The translations under genes and the position numbers were made by a program. The notes under the pieces are model-generated. The model was not told the origin of the DNA, did no database searches, and saw only the letters and a list, made by a program, of their open reading frames with translations. This document shows, piece by piece, positions 7,501 through 11,741 of a stretch of DNA of 11,741 bases (position 1 is its first letter; every line of letters begins with the position of its first letter). This DNA is from Rhodospirillales bacterium. Its GTDB lineage: Bacteria > Pseudomonadota > Alphaproteobacteria > Rhodospirillales > Casp-alpha2. Location: the NCBI GenBank assembly GCA_018664265.1, contig JABJOR010000531.1, positions 1 to 11,741 of the forward strand. Direction: 5' to 3'.

Positions 7501-9078
7501 TTAATACCAACTATCATCCATTGACGCTTTACGCGTTGCGACAAATTCTTTGAGTGCTTCATCAATCCCAACATCCAGATCTGGTGCCTGATACTCCTGC
7601 AATACCTGTTTCCACTTGGCATTGGCGCGCAGCATAGAATCATCACTACCTTGTTCTGACCAAGCCTCGAACGGTTGATCATCATTCAGTCCACTGTCCC
7701 AATAAGCCGTTTCATAGTGTTTCATCGTATGGGCCGTACCAAACATATGTTGCCCTGGGCCACCTTCACGAAGGGCATCAATGCCCAGTGTATCATCATT
7801 GACTTCAAGGCCGTTGAGATACGTATGAAGAGCCCCGCAAACATCCAGGTCCATCATAAACTTCTCATAAGACATGGACAATAAACCATCGAGAAAGCCT
7901 GCTGCATGAAGAAGGTAATTTGCCCCGCATTGAACGCCGGACATCATGGACATCATGCCCTGAGCCATGGCCTGCCCATCTGGTAGCTTTGAGGTCGAAA
8001 AATTACCGGCACAACGTAGAGGCAACTTAAGACGACGGGCCAGTTGCCCCATAACGAGGCTTCCGAGAGCTGGCTCTGGCGTGCCAAATGTCGGGCTGCC
8101 CGAGCGCAATGACATAGAAGACAGGAATGTGCCGAGCACAGCTGGTGCTCCTGGGCGTACCAATTGTGTTAAGGCACAACCGACCATGGACTCAGCCAGA
8201 CTTTGTGCAATGGCGCCTGCCATAGTAACGGGCGAGACAGCAGCCCCTAATAAGAACGGCGTATGGATTGATCCCTGATTAGCCTCGGCGTAAGCGCGAA
8301 TGCCTTTGGTCGCAACATCATCCCAAACCAGTGGCGATGTGGAATTGAAGTTTCCCATGATGACGCAATTCTTATCTACAAAATTTGCCCCAAAAAGTAT
8401 GCGACACATTTCGATACCATCGACGACACGTTCCGGTGCGGTGATCGACCCCAGGAACCCTCGGTCGGAATATTTAATATGGCTGTAGACCATATCCAGA
8501 TGGCGTTTGTTAACGGCTATATCGGTTGGCTCACAGACAGTGCCACCAGAATGATGCAACCAGGGACTGGACTGACCCAGTTTTACGAAGTTTTCAAAAT
8601 CTGCAAGTGTGCCATACCGACGATCTTCCCCCATTTGCATAACAAAGGGAGATCCATAGGCCGGGGCAAGAACCATGGCATCGCCACCAATTTCAACAGT
8701 GTTTTTTGGATTACGAACGTGTTGTGTAAAACGCTCAGGTGCAGTTTTAAGAATTTCACGGACCATGCCGGGCTCGAACTTTATATTCCAGGCTTGATCG
8801 GAAATATCGGAGACATCTCCACCAGCATCACGAAACAGATTTACAGTTATTTCATCGTCTCTGAATTCCAAACCAATTTCTGACAGGATTGTATCAACGG
8901 CCTGTTCGATTTTGATTAAGCTTTCCTCATCCAATAAATCATAGGTGGGTATTTTACGGGAGATATAGGGAACCTTCAGGTGATTGTTGTCCCCTGCTCC
9001 ACCTTCACGACTGGCGCGACGGGCTGCACGACCGCCTTTTTTTCGAGATGATTTTTCGGATGTTTTATCTTCTGACAT
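7501..9078 (-). CDS. MttB-superfamily (trimethylamine methyltransferase-like) protein without pyrrolysine
   Basis: The 525-aa product belongs to the MttB superfamily, TIM-barrel enzymes that transfer a methyl group from a quaternary or tertiary amine to a Co(I) corrinoid protein. Residues 1-35 are rich in Lys/Arg (KKGGRAARRASR), as I recall for alphaproteobacterial members. The barrel follows, with LDEESLIKIEQAVDTILSEIGLEF near 50-73, TLADFENFVKLGQ, and the C-terminal EGGPGQHMFGTAHTMKHYETAYW region typical of the family. The reading frame is uninterrupted with no internal TAG, so it is a pyrrolysine-free member, like the glycine betaine (MtgB) and proline betaine (MtpB) methyltransferases. 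A GTG at 9096 is also in frame, but AGGTGAGGG (9092-9100 region) is placed to serve the ATG at 9078. It heads a two-gene operon with the flavoprotein and is divergent from tetR. No corrinoid partner is visible. Substrate is unproven. Confidence 0.9.
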   Translation of the reverse strand: MSEDKTSEKSSRKKGGRAARRASREGGAGDNNHLKVPYISRKIPTYDLLDEESLIKIEQAVDTILSEIGLEFRDDEITVNLFRDAGGDVSDISDQAWNIKFEPGMVREILKTAPERFTQHVRNPKNTVEIGGDAMVLAPAYGSPFVMQMGEDRRYGTLADFENFVKLGQSSPWLHHSGGTVCEPTDIAVNKRHLDMVYSHIKYSDRGFLGSITAPERVVDGIEMCRILFGANFVDKNCVIMGNFNSTSPLVWDDVATKGIRAYAEANQGSIHTPFLLGAAVSPVTMAGAIAQSLAESMVGCALTQLVRPGAPAVLGTFLSSMSLRSGSPTFGTPEPALGSLVMGQLARRLKLPLRCAGNFSTSKLPDGQAMAQGMMSMMSGVQCGANYLLHAAGFLDGLLSMSYEKFMMDLDVCGALHTYLNGLEVNDDTLGIDALREGGPGQHMFGTAHTMKHYETAYWDSGLNDDQPFEAWSEQGSDDSMLRANAKWKQVLQEYQAPDLDVGIDEALKEFVATRKASMDDSWY

Positions 9079-9112
9079 ATAAGGAGTTTCCCTCACCTGA
9101 TAATATTAAAAT

Positions 9113-9140
9113 ATAGTAGCAAAATTGACACTTGTGTCAA
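9113..9140 (-). promoter_or_regulatory. Candidate sigma-70-type promoter of the mttB-like operon
   Basis: Read on the minus strand, TTGACA (9140-9135) matches the -35 consensus exactly and is followed after 16 bp by TACTAT (9118-9113), a 4-of-6 match to the -10 element. The -35 hexamer lies inside the 10-bp-arm inverted repeat at 9122-9143, so a bound repressor would block RNA polymerase. The element lies 35 bp upstream of the chosen ATG at 9078. This is pattern-based only. Confidence 0.45.
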
Positions 9141-9143
9141 TTT
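9122..9143. promoter_or_regulatory. Inverted repeat, likely TetR-type operator
   Basis: AAATTGACAC-TT-GTGTCAATTT is a perfect inverted repeat with 10-bp arms and a 2-bp centre. It lies between the divergent mttB-like gene and the TetR-family gene and overlaps the candidate mttB -35 box. Size, symmetry and position suit a TetR-family dimer binding site that controls both genes. That the adjacent TetR protein binds it is inference. Confidence 0.7.
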
Positions 9144-9152
9144 AATTAGACA

Positions 9153-9162
9153 GGTGTACACC
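9153..9162. promoter_or_regulatory. Second perfect palindrome, possible auxiliary operator
   Basis: GGTGTACACC is a perfect 10-bp palindrome, centred about 25 bp from the centre of the larger inverted repeat and 20 bp before the tetR start. It shares the GTGT/ACAC core with that repeat, so it may be a second, weaker site for the same protein, placed to repress tetR itself. Confidence 0.4.
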
Positions 9163-9182
9163 CACAATGTTAAAGTCGATAA

Positions 9183-9815
9183 ATGACAAAGAAAAAAACT
9201 GAAATTAATAAAAAACAAAGCGGTTGGCGAGGTTCAGAAGATTTCTGGCTTGATGCGGCATATGACATGTTTGTTGAGTACGGTGTTGAGGCTGTAAAAG
9301 TTATGCCACTTGCTAAAAAACTAAATATATCGCGAACAAGTTTTTATTGGCATTTTGAAGATAGGGATGCGCTTTTACATGCATTAATAAAACGATGGAG
9401 AGATAAGAATACCGGCAATCTGATATCACAGACGAAGCTTCACGCAGAAACAATTACGGAAGCTATTTTAAATTTATTTGATTGCTGGGTGAATCCTGAA
9501 TTATTTGATGCGCGTATGGACTTTGCCATTCGTAACTGGGCGCAACAATCAACTAATTTAAAGAACATTTTGGAAAAGACAGATCAGGAACGAATAGCCG
9601 CAATACGGGCTATGTTTGCCAGATACGATTTCAATGAAGAACAAGCAGATACCAGAGCGCACACAGTCTATTACACGCAAGTTGGCTACATTGCGATGAT
9701 GGTGAACGAGCCAATGGAACATCGCTTAAAGCGTATCCCTGTATACGTGGAAAATTATGCGGGAAGCTATCCAAGTGAAACGGAAATATCCTGTTTTCTT
9801 TTACGGCATATTTGA
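9183..9815 (+). CDS. TetR/AcrR-family transcriptional regulator
   Basis: The 210-aa product has the standard size for TetR proteins, which are dimeric one-component repressors released by a small ligand. The N-terminal DNA-binding domain (about residues 16-65) contains FWLDAAYDMFVEYGVEAVKV and the recognition segment MPLAKKLNISRTSFYWHFEDRDALLHALI. The variable helical remainder would bind the ligand and gives no clue to it. The gene is divergent from the mttB-like operon, with two palindromes in between, so it most likely controls that operon and itself. There is no clear ribosome binding site before the ATG at 9183, so initiation may be weak. Its 3' end overlaps the convergent small ORF by 15 bp. 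The coding sequence appears more A+T-rich than putA or the SDR. Family is certain; target and ligand are inferred. Confidence 0.92.
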   Translation: MTKKKTEINKKQSGWRGSEDFWLDAAYDMFVEYGVEAVKVMPLAKKLNISRTSFYWHFEDRDALLHALIKRWRDKNTGNLISQTKLHAETITEAILNLFDCWVNPELFDARMDFAIRNWAQQSTNLKNILEKTDQERIAAIRAMFARYDFNEEQADTRAHTVYYTQVGYIAMMVNEPMEHRLKRIPVYVENYAGSYPSETEISCFLLRHI

Positions 9816-10064
9816 CAGGTTAGTGATCAGAACCGATCTGACCAGACGGATATCTTCTGCAATTTTATGCGCTTTATCCTTATCTTCCGGGCAACTTTCT
9901 ATAGCTACGTTTGCGCAGCGTTGCCGTTCTACAATCAAGGCATTGATAATTGCGTGTTCGATAGCATCGACCACTTCTTTGGGGTGATCAGTGTCTGAAA
10001 TCCCTAGAATAGTGTAGACCTCCTGTGCCGTAATTTCTGCGCGTTCCCTCAGGTTTTTTGTCAT
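9801..10064 (-). CDS. Small protein of unknown function (87 aa)
   Basis: I do not recognise this protein. From the ATG at 10064 it has 87 residues, starts MTKNLRERAEITAQEVY, is highly charged and looks mostly helical. It contains HPKEVVDAIEHAI and a central RQRCANVAIESC segment with two cysteines, and has no signal peptide or membrane segment. The frame is open up to 10124, but the added N-terminus (MILLGSRRLYSF) looks unlike protein and lacks a ribosome binding site; a weak GGTGA lies before the chosen ATG. Its last 15 bp overlap the convergent tetR, and it is divergent from ubiX. The amphipathic, protein-like composition makes it a probable real gene. It could encode a small cytosolic helical or regulatory protein. 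Confidence 0.6.
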   Translation of the reverse strand: MTKNLRERAEITAQEVYTILGISDTDHPKEVVDAIEHAIINALIVERQRCANVAIESCPEDKDKAHKIAEDIRLVRSVLITNLSNMP

Positions 10065-10144
10065 ATTTTTCACCGATCTAAATCTATTAAAAGAATATAA
10101 CCTGCGTGATCCTAGCAAAATCAAACAGGTAAAGGAAGTGTGTC

Positions 10145-10207
10145 ATGTTATCTTCTTTGAACATCGAGTCTTTACAGCCTCGTATCAGAATGCCTACTTA
10201 CTCATAA
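10145..10207 (+). CDS. Possible 20-residue leader ORF upstream of ubiX
   Basis: ATG at 10145 opens 20 codons (MLSSLNIESLQ, then PRIRMPTYS) to a TAA at 10205-10207, ending 24 bp before ubiX. AAAGGAAG (10131-10138) is a near-ideal ribosome binding site 6 nt before the ATG, better than those of several larger genes here. It might be a leader peptide or a small protein. It is too short for composition to prove coding. The rest of the 10065-10231 gap shows no clear promoter or hairpin. Confidence 0.35.
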   Translation: MLSSLNIESLQPRIRMPTYS

Positions 10208-10231
10208 TGATGATTGTCTGGAGTATAAACT

Positions 10232-10816
10232 ATGTCTGTATCGACCAATGACCCGGTCATTGTAGGAATTAGTGGTGCCACAGGAGCTGTTTATGGTATC
10301 GAGGCTCTGCGGATGTTACGTGAGCTAGGCATAACAAGTCATTTGGTTATTACGGAAAATGGTGCTAGGACAATAGATATTGAAACAGACCTGTCGCTGG
10401 ATGACGTTCGCGCACTAGCCGATCATCATTACTCTAACAAAGATATGGCTTCTGCCATTGCAAGTGGATCTTTTAAAACACAAGGTATGCTGATTGCGCC
10501 ATGTTCCATTAAAACACTGTCTGGAGTAGCAAATAGCTTTTCAGCCAATTTGATGGTCAGAGCCGCAGATGTCATGTTGAAGGAGCGCCGCCCGCTTGTC
10601 CTTATGGTCCGAGAAACCCCGCTTCATAGTGGACATCTAAGATTAATGAGTCAGGCGGCCAGTGCGGGCGCGCGAATTATGCCACCTGTTCCAGCTTTTT
10701 ACACAAAACCAAAGTCCATAATGGATATTGTTCGTCATAGTGTTGGACGGGCTCTGGATCAATTGAACATTGATCATGAGCTTTGTGATCGCTGGGATGG
10801 TGATCTGAGTGAATAA
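10232..10816 (+). CDS. ubiX: UbiX/Pad1-type flavin prenyltransferase
   Basis: UbiX attaches a dimethylallyl group to FMN to make prenylated FMN, the cofactor of UbiD-family decarboxylases, including the one in ubiquinone synthesis. The 194-aa product is full length. It has the FMN-binding loop GISGATGA (12-19), the family signature from APCSIKTLSG to ANLMVRAADV (about 89-113), and KERRPLVLMVRETPLHSGH (117-135) with conserved Glu128. PPVPAFYTKPKS (151-162) carries Tyr157, and the C-terminal RWDG has Trp188, matching the active-site Trp of characterised enzymes. GGAG (10220-10223) lies 8 nt before the ATG. No ubiD is in the window. Its downstream neighbour is gcdH, separated by a strong inverted repeat, so co-transcription is uncertain. 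A role outside ubiquinone synthesis, with another UbiD-like decarboxylase, is possible. Confidence 0.93.
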   Translation: MSVSTNDPVIVGISGATGAVYGIEALRMLRELGITSHLVITENGARTIDIETDLSLDDVRALADHHYSNKDMASAIASGSFKTQGMLIAPCSIKTLSGVANSFSANLMVRAADVMLKERRPLVLMVRETPLHSGHLRLMSQAASAGARIMPPVPAFYTKPKSIMDIVRHSVGRALDQLNIDHELCDRWDGDLSE

Positions 10817-10832
10817 ATTTTAATATGTATAC

Positions 10833-10876
10833 AAACAAATATTGCATCCACAAAAAATGTATGGCAATATTTGTTT
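10833..10876. promoter_or_regulatory. Long inverted repeat between ubiX and gcdH (operator or weak terminator)
   Basis: AAACAAATATTGC (10833-10845) and GCAATATTTGTTT (10864-10876) are perfect 13-bp inverted arms around an 18-nt loop. The transcript could fold into an A+U-rich hairpin ending in a short U-rich tail, which might terminate ubiX weakly. Low G+C and position 58 bp before the gcdH start equally suit an operator for a gcdH regulator. The sequence cannot separate these two readings. Confidence 0.6.
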
Positions 10877-10934
10877 TATGTTGCAGCGCAGCATCAGTTT
10901 GTAATTTTTTGACCATATAAGGATGAGCAGAACA

Positions 10935-11741
10935 ATGGCAGGAAAAGTAGAATTTCAATGGGATGACCCTTTCCTTCTTGAAGATCAGTTAAGCGAAGAA
11001 GAGCGTCTTGTACGTGACACTGCGCATGATTATGCACAAGACAGACTGATGTCGCGGATTATTGAAGCAAACCGAAATGAGACATTTGATCGAGAAATCG
11101 TTAATGAGCTTGGTGAATTGGGCTTGTTGGGTTCAACAATCCCCGAAGAGTATGGTTGCGCTGGTGTAAATCATGTGAGCTACGGACTGGTCGCCCGGGA
11201 AATTGAACGGGTTGATTCAGGGTACCGTTCAGTCATGAGTGTTCAGTCTTCATTGGTCATGCACCCCATCTATGAATATGGCACAGAAGAAATGCGTCAA
11301 AAATATTTGCCCCGTTTGGCTACCGGCGAATTATTGGGCTGCTTTGGTCTTACAGAACCCGATGCAGGTTCAGACCCTGGCAGCATGAAAACCACAGCCG
11401 TAAAAGTTGATGGCGGATACAAGCTGAATGGCGCGAAAATGTGGATTACAAATTCACCAATCGCTGATATCTGCGTTGTCTGGGGAAAGCTTGATGGTGT
11501 TATTCGTGGTTTTGTTCTGGAACGGGGTATGGAAGGTCTGAGCACGCCTAAAATTGAGGGCAAATTCAGCTTGCGTGCCTCCATGACAGGCGAAATCGTA
11601 ATGGATAACGTTTTCGTTCCGGAAGAAAACATGTTCCCGGACGTTACTGGACTTAAAGGGCCTTTCGGATGCTTGAATAAAGCTCGCTTCGGAATTGCCT
11701 GGGGGGCATTGGGCGCGGCTGAATTTTGCTGGCATGCAGCA
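10935..11741 (+). CDS. gcdH: Glutaryl-CoA dehydrogenase, 3' end beyond window
   Basis: GcdH is an FAD enzyme that oxidises and decarboxylates glutaryl-CoA to crotonyl-CoA in lysine, hydroxylysine and tryptophan (or glutarate) breakdown, passing electrons to ETF. The 269 visible codons run open to the right edge and cover the N-terminal helical and beta domains and the start of the C-terminal domain. The family-specific [19 protein letters not shown] (98-116) holds Arg98 and Ser102, spaced like the glutarate-carboxylate contacts Arg94 and Ser98 of the human enzyme. [16 protein letters not shown] (136-151), [11 protein letters not shown] (168-178) and [16 protein letters not shown] (206-221) also match the family. 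The catalytic Glu would lie past the edge. Another ATG is in frame at 10923; I chose 10935 because AAGGATGAG sits 7 nt before it. Confidence 0.95.
   Translation, partial: MAGKVEFQWDDPFLLEDQLSEEERLVRDTAHDYAQDRLMSRIIEANRNETFDREIVNELGELGLLGSTIPEEYGCAGVNHVSYGLVAREIERVDSGYRSVMSVQSSLVMHPIYEYGTEEMRQKYLPRLATGELLGCFGLTEPDAGSDPGSMKTTAVKVDGGYKLNGAKMWITNSPIADICVVWGKLDGVIRGFVLERGMEGLSTPKIEGKFSLRASMTGEIVMDNVFVPEENMFPDVTGLKGPFGCLNKARFGIAWGALGAAEFCWHAA

Noticed and set aside
7504..9078. Cobalamin riboswitch for the mttB-like operon
   Set aside because: The region before mttB is short, holds palindromes and a promoter, and shows no B12-box-like sequence.
11297..11735. Overlapping minus-strand ORFs at the right edge
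   Set aside because: They are antisense to the clear gcdH reading frame, which runs off the window edge.

Overview
The window looks like a chromosomal catabolic region of an alphaproteobacterium of moderate G+C. I infer this from four things: a putA divergent from an Lrp-type regulator, a pyrrolysine-free MttB-family protein with the Arg/Lys-rich N-terminus I associate with alphaproteobacterial members, a flavoprotein demethylase with the CVGATYC signature, and a glutaryl-CoA dehydrogenase. No species can be named from sequence alone. The right third (from about 9.1 kb) looks more A+T-rich than the rest. I see no rRNA, tRNA, CRISPR array, insertion sequence or phage gene.

Left block (1-3495): a minus-strand putA (proline dehydrogenase / P5C dehydrogenase) runs off the left edge. 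An in-frame TAG at 107-109 interrupts it inside the aldehyde dehydrogenase domain, and the same frame continues with recognisable PutA sequence to the edge. A divergent Lrp/AsnC regulator (PutR type) faces it. The Lrp-SDR gap carries a short open stretch on the minus strand that could be the decayed C-terminus of a lost gene.

Middle block (3653-9183): a plus-strand SDR overlaps an AraC-type regulator by 4 bp. Converging on this pair is a tight minus-strand two-gene operon: an MttB-superfamily methyltransferase homologue, then a trimethylamine-dehydrogenase/N-methylproline-demethylase-like iron-sulfur flavoprotein. A TetR-family gene lies divergently upstream. The tetR/mttB gap holds a 10-bp-arm inverted repeat and a second perfect palindrome, and the first overlaps a plausible mttB promoter.

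Right block (9801-11741): an unrecognised 87-aa minus-strand ORF, a possible 20-codon leader ORF, ubiX (flavin prenyltransferase), a 13-bp-arm inverted repeat, and the start of gcdH (glutaryl-CoA dehydrogenase), cut by the right edge.

Working hypothesis (inference): the MttB homologue and the flavoprotein successively remove N-methyl groups from a quaternary amine under TetR control. Proline betaine is an attractive substrate because the product proline would feed the neighbouring PutA. Glycine betaine, carnitine-like compounds or other betaines remain possible. No corrinoid protein or methyl-corrinoid:tetrahydrofolate methyltransferase, which a classical MttB reaction needs, is visible here.
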